A DNA stretch of 64,000 bases from CAVXYG01 sp963766005 (lineage in GTDB: Bacteria > Actinomycetota > Actinomycetes > S36-B12 > GCA-2699445). Under the pieces are notes generated by a model. The model was not told the origin of the DNA, did not search any database, and saw only the letters and a program-made list of their open reading frames with translations. Of the stretch, positions 7,988 to 16,696 are shown in pieces (the first letter of the stretch is position 1; every line of letters starts with the position of its first letter). The DNA lies in the NCBI GenBank assembly GCA_963766005.1, contig CAVXYG010000008.1, positions 573,203 through 637,202 on the forward strand. Direction: 5' to 3'. A program made the translations under genes and the position numbers.

Positions 7988-8304
7988 CGACCGCGCGCCG
8001 CCGGCCCCGGACGCGGGCCGGCGGCGCGCCAGCCAGGCGGGAACCCTGTGGCACTGCCGACCAACGCACGGCGCACGGAGGTCCAGACAGGGTGCCGTGG
8101 GTTGCGGAATACTCCAGGAGATCCGAGTGCTCCATCGAGCCCGGACTGGCCACCGGCCGCCGCCGCTGGATGCGTCGTGAGCGCTCTCGGCTCGCCCCAG
8201 GCTGGTCTGCGGAGCCCCTTCCGGTCGAGCAACGAGTGGAAGCCCAGCCGCAGCCAGCCCGGTGGGCAGCTGACCTGGACCGAGTCCGCGGGCACGGGGT
8301 TCCT

Positions 8305-8360
8305 TGCCGCCGCCCGGGGCCGCCGCCCGGGGACGCCGCCCGGGGCCGCCGCTCGGGGCT
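8305..8360. repeat. 12-bp gccgcccggggc-like short tandem repeat
   Basis: Four to five near-copies of a 12-bp unit built from gccgcccggggc follow each other, with single-base changes (ggacgc, gccgctcgg). They lie about 85 bases upstream of hisI. Confidence 0.6.
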
Positions 8361-8432
8361 GCCGGCCACCCTCGCGCGGTTCGAACGGGATCGCCCAGCG
8401 CAGCACGATCTCGGCGGGGGAGGGACGCACGG

Positions 8433-8438
8433 CACAAT
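8433..8438 (+). promoter_or_regulatory. -10-like box of hisI (leaderless)
   Basis: CACAAT lies 6 nt before the ATG at 8445, in the context ggCACAATggagccATG. The same arrangement precedes the response-regulator gene at 10734, which supports it as a real promoter element. Confidence 0.45.
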
Positions 8439-8444
8439 GGAGCC

Positions 8445-8813
8445 ATGCCGACCCTTGACGAGGCCGACCTGATCGCTGCCGTCCCGGCTCTCGCCGACGG
8501 TCTCGTGCCCGCTGTTGCCCAGCAGTGGGACACCGGAGAGGTGCTCATGGTGGCCTGGGTCGACGCCGCGGCCCTGGAGCGCACGGTACGGACCGGTCTG
8601 GCCACCTACTACTCCCGCTCGCGCCAGCAACTGTGGACCAAGGGAGAGACCTCCGGCCACGTGCAACGCATCCGGGGCATCCGGGTGGACTGCGACGGCG
8701 ACACCTTGCTGTACTCGGTCGACCAGTCGGGCCCCGCGTGCCACACCGGTACACACAGCTGCTTCACCGACCGTGTCTTGTACGACCCGGCCGCAGAGGG
8801 GCGGAGCCGATGA
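8445..8813 (+). CDS. hisI: Phosphoribosyl-AMP cyclohydrolase
   Basis: HisI opens the adenine ring of phosphoribosyl-AMP, the third step of histidine synthesis. The 122-residue monofunctional form shows GEVLMVAWVD, SRQQLWTKGETSGH, and IRVDCDGDTLLYSVDQSGPACHTG-type zinc region with cysteines in VDCDGD, ACHTG and HSCF. The separate HisE enzyme is encoded at 56.25 kb. Its stop overlaps the trpE start (ATGA), so the first trp gene is co-translated with a his gene. Confidence 0.95.
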   Translation: MPTLDEADLIAAVPALADGLVPAVAQQWDTGEVLMVAWVDAAALERTVRTGLATYYSRSRQQLWTKGETSGHVQRIRGIRVDCDGDTLLYSVDQSGPACHTGTHSCFTDRVLYDPAAEGRSR

Positions 8814-10381
8814 GCGCGGTGGCGCCCGACGGCGCGACCGCGCCGGACCTGGCGTCCTTCCGCGCCCTCGCCGCGGACCGGCGCGTCATCCCCGTGGTGC
8901 GCCGTGCGATGGCCGACGGGCAGACTCCTGTGGGGCTGTATCGGGCGCTGGCGCAGGATCGTCCCGGGACCTTCCTGCTGGAGTCGGCGGAGCACGATGG
9001 CACCTGGGGGCGCTACTCGTTCATCGGTGTGGGCTCCGCAGCGATGCTCACCGAGCGGAACGGGCAGGCGTGCTGGGTCGGTACGGTGCCTGTCGGGCTG
9101 CCCATGACCGGCGACCCGCTCGACGCGCTGCGCGACACCCTGGCCGCCCTGCACACGCCGCCGTTGCCCGGTCTGCCGCCGCTGACGTCGGGCCTGGTCG
9201 GGATGCTGGGCTACGACGCGGTGCGCCGCTGGGAGCACATCGCGGACAGCAATCCCGACGAGCTGGGCCTGCCGGATCTCGCGATGCTGCTCGTGACCGA
9301 CCTCGCGGTCTTCGACCATTCGGACAATACCGTCTGGCTGATCGCCAACGCCGTGAACTTCGACGCCAGCCCGGCACGGGTCGATGAGGCGCACGCCGAC
9401 GCCGTAGGTCGCCTCGACGAGATGGCGCGGCGACTCGCCCGGGGCGGCACGGTACCCGTGGCGACGTTGGACGTGACTGCGGCTGCCGAACCGCTGCGGC
9501 GGACCGAGCAGGCCGACTACGAGTCCGGCGTGCTGCGCTGCGTGGAGCACATCCGGGCCGGCGACGCCTTCCAGATCGTGCTGTCTCAGCGCTTCAGCGC
9601 CCCGTGCGATGCCGACGCGCTGGATGTCTACCGGGTGCTGCGGGGCAGCAACCCGAGCCCGTACCTGTACCTGGTCCGCATCCCGTCGCCGCAAGATCCT
9701 GACGCGGTGTGGTTCGACATCGTCGGGTCCTCTCCCGAGGCGCTGGTCAAGGTGACCGAGGGGCGCTGCATGATGCACCCGATCGCCGGCACGCGGCCTC
9801 GAGGAGCCACGCCGCAGGAGGATGCCGAACTCGCCGAGGAACTGCTGGCCGACGAGAAGGAGCGGGCCGAGCACCTGATGCTGGTCGACCTGGGCCGCAA
9901 CGATCTGGGCCGCATCTGCGCGCCGGGCTCGGTCGAGGTCGTCGAGTTCATGAAGATCGAGCGCTACTCCCACGTGATGCACATCGTCTCCACGGTCGTC
10001 GGCGATCTGGCCGAGGGCCGGTCCGGGTTCGACGCGTTGGCTGCCACGTTCCCGGCGGGGACGCTGTCGGGCGCCCCCAAGGTCCGCGCGATGGAGATCA
10101 TCGACGAGCTCGAGCCGGTGCGACGGGGGCTCTACGGCGGGGTTGTCGGGTATCTCGACTTTGCCGGGGACGTCGACACCGCCATCGCGATCCGGACCGC
10201 GGTGCTGCGCGACCGCACAGCGTATGTGCAGGCGGGGGCGGGGCTGGTGGCCGACTCCGATCCGACGCGGGAGGACGAGGAGTGCCGCAACAAGGCGGCG
10301 GCGGTGCTGCGGGCGGTGGCGGTGGCGAACACCTTGCAGCCGTTGCCCGCGGCGGCTGCGGACGCCACGCCGAGCCGCTGA
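8810..10381 (+). CDS. trpE: Anthranilate synthase component I
   Basis: TrpE converts chorismate plus ammonia to anthranilate with a TrpG glutaminase partner, which is not in this window. The 523-residue protein carries the feedback-site motif FLLESAE near residue 50, FQIVLSQRF, IVGSSPEALVKV, HPIAGTRPRG, the DLGRNDLGR segment and AGAGLVADSDP near the C-terminus. The ATG at 8810 overlaps the hisI stop and leaves no leader for a trp attenuator. The LLES motif suggests tryptophan feedback inhibition, a family property. Confidence 0.96.
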   Translation: MSAVAPDGATAPDLASFRALAADRRVIPVVRRAMADGQTPVGLYRALAQDRPGTFLLESAEHDGTWGRYSFIGVGSAAMLTERNGQACWVGTVPVGLPMTGDPLDALRDTLAALHTPPLPGLPPLTSGLVGMLGYDAVRRWEHIADSNPDELGLPDLAMLLVTDLAVFDHSDNTVWLIANAVNFDASPARVDEAHADAVGRLDEMARRLARGGTVPVATLDVTAAAEPLRRTEQADYESGVLRCVEHIRAGDAFQIVLSQRFSAPCDADALDVYRVLRGSNPSPYLYLVRIPSPQDPDAVWFDIVGSSPEALVKVTEGRCMMHPIAGTRPRGATPQEDAELAEELLADEKERAEHLMLVDLGRNDLGRICAPGSVEVVEFMKIERYSHVMHIVSTVVGDLAEGRSGFDALAATFPAGTLSGAPKVRAMEIIDELEPVRRGLYGGVVGYLDFAGDVDTAIAIRTAVLRDRTAYVQAGAGLVADSDPTREDEECRNKAAAVLRAVAVANTLQPLPAAAADATPSR

Positions 10382-10435
10382 CCGGGCTCGGAGCCGGCGC
10401 TGCCACAATAGGGCCGATCCCTGAGGAGGACTGAC

Positions 10436-10642
10436 GTGAGCGAGCACGACAACCACGGCCAGACGCCCGCCGCGTGGACGGCCGTCATCATCATGATCGT
10501 CGCTGCCATTTTCGGCACGATCGCGGTCGTGATCGGCAACTGGCCGCTGTTCTGGATCGGCGGGGTCGCCCTGACCGTTGTCGGAGCCGTCGTCGGCAAG
10601 GTCATGTCGATGGCGGGCATGGGCGCAAAGCCGAAGGGCTGA
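10436..10642 (+). CDS. HGxxPAAW-motif small membrane protein
   Basis: A 68-residue protein with the actinobacterial HGxxPAAW signature (HGQTPAAW, residues 7-14), followed by two hydrophobic segments (about 17-33 and 37-58) and a short basic tail. The function is unknown; homologues commonly lie near trp genes. GTG 10436 is preceded by a strong gaggagg ribosome-binding site 6 nt upstream. It lies 54 bases past trpE. Confidence 0.85.
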   Translation: MSEHDNHGQTPAAWTAVIIMIVAAIFGTIAVVIGNWPLFWIGGVALTVVGAVVGKVMSMAGMGAKPKG

Positions 10643-10721
10643 TCACGGCGCCGCCGCCCGGGTACGGGCGACCTGTCTCCTGAGTCCCCTCGAACACCGC
10701 CACTGTGCCGGTCGTCATGGG

Positions 10722-10727
10722 CACAAT
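10722..10727 (+). promoter_or_regulatory. -10-like box of the response-regulator gene (leaderless)
   Basis: CACAAT lies 6 nt before ATG 10734, in nearly the same string (gcACAATggcgccATG context) as the hisI promoter. Confidence 0.45.
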
Positions 10728-10733
10728 GGCGCC

Positions 10734-11435
10734 ATGAGCCCTGAAGCAGAGGGCCCTCGCGGGCTTGTGGTGGTCGTGGAGGACGAGCGCGCCATCGCCG
10801 ATCTCCACCGGATGTACCTGACCCGCGAAGGCTTCAGCGTTCACTCAGTCGGGGACGGCAACGAGGCGCTGGCCGACATCCGGCGGCTTCGGCCGGCGGC
10901 AGTCATCATGGACGTCGGGCTGCCGGGCATCGACGGCACCGAGGTCTGCCGGCGACTGCGCGCCGAAGGCGATTGGACCCCGGTGCTGTTCTGCACGGCC
11001 CGCGACGACGAGATCGACCGCGTCCTCGGGCTGGAGCTCGGCGGCGACGACTACATCACCAAGCCGTTCTCGCCCCGCGAGGTCGTGGCCCGGGTGAAGG
11101 TCGCCGTCCGGCATGGCGCGGGAAGCTCAGCACCCGCCGGCGACGCCGTCACGGTCGGCCGGGTGAGGCTGGACCGCCGCAGCCGGACGGTCACCGCGGA
11201 CGGCAGCCCGGTCGCCTTGACGGCCACGGAATTCGATCTGCTCGACCACCTGGTGGCCAGCCCGGGCCGGGTGTATTCCCGCGAGGAACTGCTGACCCAG
11301 GTCTGGGGCTACGCCTCGATGGTGCACACGCGCACCGTCGACGTCCATGTGGCCCAGTTGCGGGCCAAGCTCGGCGATGCCAGCCCGATTCGAACGGTCC
11401 GCGGTGTCGGCTACGCGGCTGAGGACCGCAGTTGA
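10734..11435 (+). CDS. OmpR/PhoB-family response regulator
   Basis: A 233-residue two-domain regulator. The receiver domain (about 10-125) has the acidic pair in VVEDE, phospho-acceptor Asp60 in VIMDVGLPGIDG and Lys110 in YITKPFSP. The winged-helix DNA-binding domain (about 140-230) ends with HTRTVDVHVAQLRAKL and IRTVRGVGY. Its TGA overlaps the TTG start of the downstream kinase, so the pair is translationally coupled. The inserted position between trpE and trpC does not by itself indicate a tryptophan signal. Confidence 0.94.
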   Translation: MSPEAEGPRGLVVVVEDERAIADLHRMYLTREGFSVHSVGDGNEALADIRRLRPAAVIMDVGLPGIDGTEVCRRLRAEGDWTPVLFCTARDDEIDRVLGLELGGDDYITKPFSPREVVARVKVAVRHGAGSSAPAGDAVTVGRVRLDRRSRTVTADGSPVALTATEFDLLDHLVASPGRVYSREELLTQVWGYASMVHTRTVDVHVAQLRAKLGDASPIRTVRGVGYAAEDRS

Positions 11436-12832
11436 CGCCGTCCGATGCGGATGCCCTGGCGGATCGCCCCACGAGGCAGCAGCGCCGCCCATGGGACACG
11501 GTGGTCGGACGCACCATCCTGATCGCCTCGGCAGCCGCGCTCATCACCGCGTTTGTCACGTTCGCGGTCTCCCTGGTCATGATCCGGACATCCATCTCCG
11601 ACCAGGCCCGCATCACGTTGGCGAACTTCGCCGATGTGGCGGCCGCGACGCTGGAAGACCCCCGCCCGGGCAGTATCGGTCGATTGCGCGCCCTGCTGGC
11701 GGCGCAGGATGCGGAGGCGTTCCTGGTCGTGGAGGGCGGTCCGCTGCCGGAGGGTGTGCCGGCGGAGTCCGTCGCCGCGCTGGTGGCGGGCGAGCCGGTG
11801 TCCACGACGATCTCTCTCGGCGACGAGGACTTCTACATCGAAGGCCGCCCGGTCGGGTCCGGCGGGATCGTCGTGGCAGCCTCCGCCGAGTTCGCCCGCG
11901 AGGTTGTGCAGGACACCTACCGGCGACTGGTCCTGGCGCTGCTGGTCGGCCTCGCCTCGGCGGTCGTCGTCGCCTTCCTCGCATCCCAGCGCCTGAGCAA
12001 GCCGCTGCGCCGCGCAGCCGAGGGCGCCGAACAGCTGGTCGCCGGTCGTCGCGACGTCCAGTTGCCCACTGACGGTCCGGTGGAGATCGCCGAGATGGCC
12101 GACGCCATCAACCGGCTGTCCCGAGCCCTGCAGATGAGCGAGGGCCGGCAGCGCGAGTTCCTGCTCACCGTCTCCCACGAGCTGCGCACGCCGCTGACGG
12201 CCGTCACCGGCTACGCCGAAGCACTCGCTGACGGCGTGGTGCCCACCGAAGACGTCGCGCGCACCGGCGACCTGATGCTCGCGGAGTCGCGCCGCCTGGA
12301 ACGGTTGGTCGCCGACCTGCTGGACCTGTCGCGACTGGGAGCCGCGAACCTGCGGATCGACCGGAAGCCCACCGACCTGCGCGAGCCCCTCCAAGCAGCG
12401 GCAGCCGTCTGGCGAGACAGGTGCGAGCGGGAGGGCGTGCGATTGCAGCTGCACGTCCCGGAGGAGCCCGTGGTCGTGACGACCGATCCGGGCCGACTCA
12501 GACAGGTCCTGGACAACCTCGCGGAGAACGCGCTCCGGGTGACGCCGGCGGATGGCGTCATCGTGTTCGCCCTGCGCCGGGACGCGGATCGCGCGGTGCT
12601 GCAGGTGCGGGATTCCGGGCCTGGCCTCACGCCCCAGGACGTCGTCGACGCCTTCGAGCCAGGAGCCCTGTATTCGAGGTACCGCGGCGTGCGGCCCGTG
12701 AGCTCCGGCGTCGGGCTGGCTGTAGTGGGGCGGCTGGCAGCGCGACTCGGGGGTGTCGCCGAGGCCGGGACCTCAGCGGAGGGGGGAGCGGCCTTCAGCG
12801 TGTCCTTCCCGACCGATCCTGCGGCGCCGTAG
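11432..12832 (+). CDS. Sensor histidine kinase (HAMP-HisKA-HATPase)
   Basis: A 466-residue membrane kinase that partners the upstream regulator. It has a first membrane helix at about 28-52, an extracytoplasmic sensor domain of about 115 residues, a second helix at about 170-188, then HAMP. His249 lies in FLLTVSHELRTPL; the N box is NLAENALRVTP, and the G boxes are VRDSGPGLTP and SSGVGLAVVGRLA. The TTG start at 11432 overlaps the regulator stop (TTGA); no better start is nearby. The signal is unknown. Confidence 0.92.
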   Translation: MTPSDADALADRPTRQQRRPWDTVVGRTILIASAAALITAFVTFAVSLVMIRTSISDQARITLANFADVAAATLEDPRPGSIGRLRALLAAQDAEAFLVVEGGPLPEGVPAESVAALVAGEPVSTTISLGDEDFYIEGRPVGSGGIVVAASAEFAREVVQDTYRRLVLALLVGLASAVVVAFLASQRLSKPLRRAAEGAEQLVAGRRDVQLPTDGPVEIAEMADAINRLSRALQMSEGRQREFLLTVSHELRTPLTAVTGYAEALADGVVPTEDVARTGDLMLAESRRLERLVADLLDLSRLGAANLRIDRKPTDLREPLQAAAAVWRDRCEREGVRLQLHVPEEPVVVTTDPGRLRQVLDNLAENALRVTPADGVIVFALRRDADRAVLQVRDSGPGLTPQDVVDAFEPGALYSRYRGVRPVSSGVGLAVVGRLAARLGGVAEAGTSAEGGAAFSVSFPTDPAAP

Positions 12833-12872
12833 GGCGCATCACCCCCGGCCCGCCGCAGGTGTCGGCGCCGGA

Positions 12873-12878
12873 TACTCT
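12873..12878 (+). promoter_or_regulatory. -10 box ahead of trpC
   Basis: TACTCT lies 30 nt before the trpC ATG, leaving a short leader that contains the agagggga ribosome-binding site. Confidence 0.4.
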
Positions 12879-12908
12879 GCCTACACCGCCGGCAGAGGGG
12901 AAGCGTGC

Positions 12909-13718
12909 ATGACCGTGCTGGACACGATCGTCGCCGGTGTCCGCGACGACCTCGCCGATCGGATGGCCCGCGTGAGCCTGGCCGAGCTCAAGGAGCGTGC
13001 GGCTCGGATGCCCGATGCCCTGGACGCCGAAGCCGTGCTGCGAGGCGGCGGGGTCCGTGTGATCGCCGAGGTCAAGCGCGCCAGCCCGAGCGCCGGCGAC
13101 CTGGCCCCGATCCCGGATCCCGGGGAGCTGGCGGCCCAGTACGAGGCCGGCGGCGCTCACTGCATCTCGGTGCTCACCGAGCAGCGGTACTTCCACGGCA
13201 GCCTCGCCGACCTGGTGGCCGTCCGATCCGCCGTCGACGTGCCGGTCCTGCGCAAGGACTTCGTGGTGAGCTCCTACCAGTTGTGGGAGGCCCGGGCCCA
13301 CGGCGCGGACCTGGTGCTGCTCATCGTTGCGGCGCTGGACCAGGAGGCGCTGGTCAGCCTCGTCGAACGGGCCCGCAGCATCGGCCTGCATCCGCTGGTG
13401 GAGGTGCACGACGAGGCCGAGGTGGAGCGGGCCGCGGCCGCAGGTGCCACGCTGTACGGGGTCAACGCCCGCGACCTGCGCACCCTCGAGGTGGACCGGG
13501 ACACCTTCGCCCGAGTCGCGCCGGCCATCCCGGAGACCGCCGTCAAGATCGCCGAGTCCGGGGTCCGTGGCCCTCACGACCTGCTCGCCTATGCCCACCA
13601 CGGAGCCAACGCCGTCCTGGTCGGGCAGTCGGTCGCCACCGCGGCCAACCCGCGCGAAGCGGTGCACGACCTGGTGACGGCCGGCAGCCATCCCTCCGTC
13701 ATGCCGCAGTCGGAGTGA
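12909..13718 (+). CDS. trpC: Indole-3-glycerol phosphate synthase
   Basis: TrpC closes the indole ring of indole-3-glycerol phosphate. The 269-residue barrel has VIAEVKRASPSAG with the catalytic lysine, VPVLRKDFVV with the second lysine, LVEVHDEAEVERA, YGVNARDLRTLEVD and KIAESGVRG. ATG 12909 gives the usual N-terminus MTVLDTIVAGVRDD. It is monofunctional (no TrpF domain), in keeping with PriA supplying TrpF. trpB follows after 34 bases. Confidence 0.96.
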   Translation: MTVLDTIVAGVRDDLADRMARVSLAELKERAARMPDALDAEAVLRGGGVRVIAEVKRASPSAGDLAPIPDPGELAAQYEAGGAHCISVLTEQRYFHGSLADLVAVRSAVDVPVLRKDFVVSSYQLWEARAHGADLVLLIVAALDQEALVSLVERARSIGLHPLVEVHDEAEVERAAAAGATLYGVNARDLRTLEVDRDTFARVAPAIPETAVKIAESGVRGPHDLLAYAHHGANAVLVGQSVATAANPREAVHDLVTAGSHPSVMPQSE

Positions 13719-13740
13719 CCGGCCCGCTTCGGCCGTACGT

Positions 13741-13746
13741 CACACT
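13741..13746 (+). promoter_or_regulatory. -10-like box of trpB (leaderless)
   Basis: CACACT lies 6 nt before ATG 13753, similar in kind and spacing to the CACAAT boxes of hisI and the response regulator. This is weaker evidence than a TANNNT box. Confidence 0.3.
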
Positions 13747-13752
13747 GGGGGC

Positions 13753-14976
13753 ATGAGTTCCAGCCCAACGGCCGCGGCCCATTTCGGCGCCTTCGGCGGT
13801 CGATTCGTCCCCGAAGCCCTCGTCCCGGCGCTCGACCAGCTCGACGCGGCCTTCCGCCAGGCAACGGCCGACCCCGCATTCGCCGCAGAGTTGACGCACC
13901 TGCAGCGCACCGTGACCGGCCGCCCGAGTCCCCTCACCGATGCCACCCGGTTCGCCGAGCACTGCGGCGGGGCGCGGATCCTGCTGAAGCGCGAGGATCT
14001 GAACCACACCGGATCCCACAAGATCAACAACGTGCTGGGCCAAGCTCTGCTCACCAGGCGGATGGGCAAGCAGCGGGTGATCGCGGAGACCGGGGCCGGG
14101 CAGCACGGGGTGGCAACAGCCACTGCCGCGGCCATGTTCGGCCTGGACTGCGTGGTCTACATGGGCGCCGAGGACACCCGGCGCCAAGCCCTCAACGTGG
14201 TGCGCATGGAGTTGCTCGGGGCAGAGGTGGTTCCCGTGCACATCGGATCGGCCACTCTGAAGGACGCGATCAACGAGGCGATGCGCGACTGGGTGACCAA
14301 CGTGGACCACACCCACTACCTGCTGGGCACCGTGACGGGACCCGACCCGTTCCCGCGGATGGTGGCCCACTTCCAATCGGTGATCGGAGCCGAGGCCCGC
14401 CGCCAGGTCATCGAGCTCGTCGGCCGCCTCCCGGACGCCGCTGTGGCCTGCGTCGGCGGCGGCAGCAACGCGATGGGGCTGTTCGCCGGGTTCATCGACG
14501 ACGACGTGGCGCTCGTCGGCTACGAGGCCGGCGGGGATTCGCTGGAACCCGGCCGGCATGCGGCACGGTTCGCCGGCGGTAGCCCCGGCGTGCTGCACGG
14601 CGCCCGCACCTACGTGCTGCAGGACGAGTACGGCCAGACCCGACCCACGCACTCGATCAGCGCGGGCCTGGACTACCCGGGAGTGGGCCCGGAGCATGCC
14701 TACCTCCACGAGACGGGGCGCGCCCGGTACGAACCGGTCAGCGACGACGACGCGATGGCGGCGTTCCGGTTGCTGTGCAGGACCGAGGGCATCATCCCGG
14801 CGATCGAGTCGGCCCATGCGCTGGCCGGCGCCATGCGGCTCGGCCGCGAGCTGGGGCCGGACGCCGTCATCGTCATCAACCTGTCCGGCCGCGGTGATAA
14901 GGACGTGGCCACTGCGGCCCGGTACTTCGATCTGCTCGATGACGCCGAGACTGCACAAACCCGGGAGGGCCGCTGA
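13753..14976 (+). CDS. trpB: Tryptophan synthase beta chain
   Basis: TrpB condenses indole with serine using PLP. The 407-residue protein has the cofactor lysine Lys90 in NHTGSHKINNVLGQ, the glycine-rich phosphate loop CVGGGSNAMG, ETGAGQHGVATA, and a C-terminal NLSGRGDKD. ATG 13753 gives the usual pre-sequence ending FGAFGGRFVPE. The downstream trpA starts immediately after the stop codon (no gap). Confidence 0.97.
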   Translation: MSSSPTAAAHFGAFGGRFVPEALVPALDQLDAAFRQATADPAFAAELTHLQRTVTGRPSPLTDATRFAEHCGGARILLKREDLNHTGSHKINNVLGQALLTRRMGKQRVIAETGAGQHGVATATAAAMFGLDCVVYMGAEDTRRQALNVVRMELLGAEVVPVHIGSATLKDAINEAMRDWVTNVDHTHYLLGTVTGPDPFPRMVAHFQSVIGAEARRQVIELVGRLPDAAVACVGGGSNAMGLFAGFIDDDVALVGYEAGGDSLEPGRHAARFAGGSPGVLHGARTYVLQDEYGQTRPTHSISAGLDYPGVGPEHAYLHETGRARYEPVSDDDAMAAFRLLCRTEGIIPAIESAHALAGAMRLGRELGPDAVIVINLSGRGDKDVATAARYFDLLDDAETAQTREGR

Positions 14977-15780
14977 ATGAGTGCCGTGCGTGAGACCTTC
15001 GCCGCCGCGAAGGCAGAGGGCCGGGCTGCTCTGATCGGCTATCTGCCAGCCGGGTTCCCCTCGCCGGAGGCCTCGGTAGCGCTGATCGCGGCGATGGTGG
15101 AGAACGGCGTCGACATCGTTGAGGTCGGTCTGCCCTATTCCGATCCCCTGATGGACGGACCCACCATCCAGCGAGCGGCGCAGCAGGCGCTTGAGGCCGG
15201 AACCACAACCGATGTGGTGCTCGACGTGGTGCGGGGCGCCGCCGCCACCGGAGCGCCGACACTAGTCATGTCCTACTGGAACCCGATCGAGCAGTACGGG
15301 ATCGACCGCTTCGCCGCGGGACTGGCCGGCCACGGCGGGTGCGGCGTCATCACGCCGGATCTCACAGTGGAAGAGGCCGGTGAGTGGGAGCGCGCAACGG
15401 ACGCGCACGGCCTGGATCGGGTGTTCCTCGCGGCACCGATCAGCCCCGATGAGCGGTTGGACGCGGTGTGCCGCGCCTGCACCGGCTTCGTCTACGCGGC
15501 CTCGGTGATGGGCGTGACCGGCGCCCGGAATGCGGTCTCCTCCAGCGCGGACGGTCTGGTCGCCCGGCTGCGGCCGCGCACCTCGCTGCCGATCGCGGTC
15601 GGCCTCGGAGTCTCCAACGGGGCACAGGCCGCCGAGGTCGCCCGCTACGCCGACGGCGTCATCGTCGGCTCGGCCTTCGTTCGGGAAGTCCTCGACGCGG
15701 CGACCCCCATGCAGGCCGCCCGCGGGGTGGGCGCCCTGGCAGCCGAGCTCGCGGCGGGAGTGCGCGCTCGATCCCACTAG
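14977..15780 (+). CDS. trpA: Tryptophan synthase alpha chain
   Basis: TrpA cleaves indole-3-glycerol phosphate and channels indole to TrpB. The 267-residue barrel keeps catalytic Glu49 (VEVGLPYSDP) and Asp60 (PLMDGPTIQ) at canonical numbering, with GVTGAR and IAVGLGVSNGAQA phosphate-binding regions. It directly abuts trpB and is probably translated with it. Confidence 0.97.
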   Translation: MSAVRETFAAAKAEGRAALIGYLPAGFPSPEASVALIAAMVENGVDIVEVGLPYSDPLMDGPTIQRAAQQALEAGTTTDVVLDVVRGAAATGAPTLVMSYWNPIEQYGIDRFAAGLAGHGGCGVITPDLTVEEAGEWERATDAHGLDRVFLAAPISPDERLDAVCRACTGFVYAASVMGVTGARNAVSSSADGLVARLRPRTSLPIAVGLGVSNGAQAAEVARYADGVIVGSAFVREVLDAATPMQAARGVGALAAELAAGVRARSH

Positions 15781-15883
15781 GCGACGCGCCAGGCAGGGCG
15801 GGCTTGGTGACGCACGGCACCACACAGCATGATGGACCGCAGGATTCGACCCCCGGTGGACCGGGGAAGGGAGCAGGACCTCA

Positions 15884-16696
15884 GTGGGCAAGCAGAGCAA
15901 ACAGTCGTCGAAGTCCTCCCGCAGCGCCCGCGAGGCAGCAGCGGCGGCGCGAGCGGCGTCGCTGGCCGCGGAGAAGCGCAGGCAGCGGACGATCAACATC
16001 ATCATCGGCGCCGTCATCGCGATAGTGGTGGCCGGGATCGTCGGCGGTGCCCTGTTCTTCGCCAACCGCACCAAGGAGGAGTCCGGCGCAGTGGCGAACC
16101 CCGACGCGGCCGCCCCTGCCGGCGCGTTCCCGAGCGGCGACCCGCTGGCCTACGGCATCCCGTACGGCTCCGACCCCGACGCAGTGACGCTGGAGGTGTG
16201 GGAGGACTTCCAGTGCCCCGCCTGCGCCGCGTTCGAGACCGCCGCCGGCGCCAACCTCAAGGCGCTCGCCGACGAGGGGCAGCTGCAGTACGTGACGCGG
16301 GTCAGCACCTTCCTGGACCGCAACCTCGCCACCGATCATTCCCGCCGCGCCGCAGCGGCCTACGGCTGTGCGGTCGACGCGGGCAAGGGCATGGAGTACA
16401 AGTCCGCCCTCTTCAGCAACCAGCCCTCCAGCGAGGGTGACGGTTGGACCGATGCCCAACTCGTCGAGTTCGGGAGCACCGCTGGGATCGCGGAGCAGGA
16501 TCAGCCGACGTTTGAGCAGTGCTTCGTGGATCGCGACTACCTCCCGTGGGCGACGAACTCCACCGAGCAGTTCTACGCCAACGGCATCTCCGGGACACCC
16601 ACGGTGCTGATCGGCGGCGAGGTCGTCGACACCGCCGACGTGCTCGACCCGGCGAAGCTGCAGCAGCTGCTCGACGAGGCGGCGGCCCCGCAGTGA
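15884..16696 (+). CDS. Membrane-anchored DsbA-like thioredoxin-fold protein
   Basis: A 270-residue protein with a basic cytoplasmic start, one membrane helix (about 37-60) and an extracytoplasmic thioredoxin fold. The active-site pair is Cys111-Pro-Ala-Cys114 in EDFQCPACAAF, followed later by GISGTPTVLIGGE with the cis-proline. It probably oxidises or isomerises disulfides of exported proteins. The start is GTG 15884. The stop overlaps the lgt start (GTGA), the same gene order seen in related actinobacteria. Confidence 0.9.
   Translation: MGKQSKQSSKSSRSAREAAAAARAASLAAEKRRQRTINIIIGAVIAIVVAGIVGGALFFANRTKEESGAVANPDAAAPAGAFPSGDPLAYGIPYGSDPDAVTLEVWEDFQCPACAAFETAAGANLKALADEGQLQYVTRVSTFLDRNLATDHSRRAAAAYGCAVDAGKGMEYKSALFSNQPSSEGDGWTDAQLVEFGSTAGIAEQDQPTFEQCFVDRDYLPWATNSTEQFYANGISGTPTVLIGGEVVDTADVLDPAKLQQLLDEAAAPQ

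Larger units (their letters stand above)
7759..8432. other. Non-coding GC-rich gap between the TIGR03085 gene and hisI
   Basis: About 670 bases with no gene I can support. Long open frames on both strands are Arg/Ala/Pro-rich and show no family resemblance, as expected in very high GC sequence. The gap contains the 45-bp tandem repeat at 7881 and a run of 12-bp gccgcccggggc-like units near 8305-8360. The hisI promoter is at the right end. Confidence 0.55.

Noticed and set aside
7756..8430. Minus-strand open frame of 224 codons between the TIGR03085 gene and hisI
   Set aside because: Arg/Pro/Gly-rich, crosses the 45-bp tandem repeat, and shows no family resemblance or start signals.
8609..10456. 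Open frame of about 600 codons antisense to trpE
   Set aside because: Same reason: trpE on the plus strand has all family motifs, the antisense frame none.
10382..12908. Tryptophan attenuator with Trp-rich leader peptide before trpE or trpC
   Set aside because: trpE overlaps hisI, and the trpC leader is about 24 nt; neither leaves room for a leader peptide.
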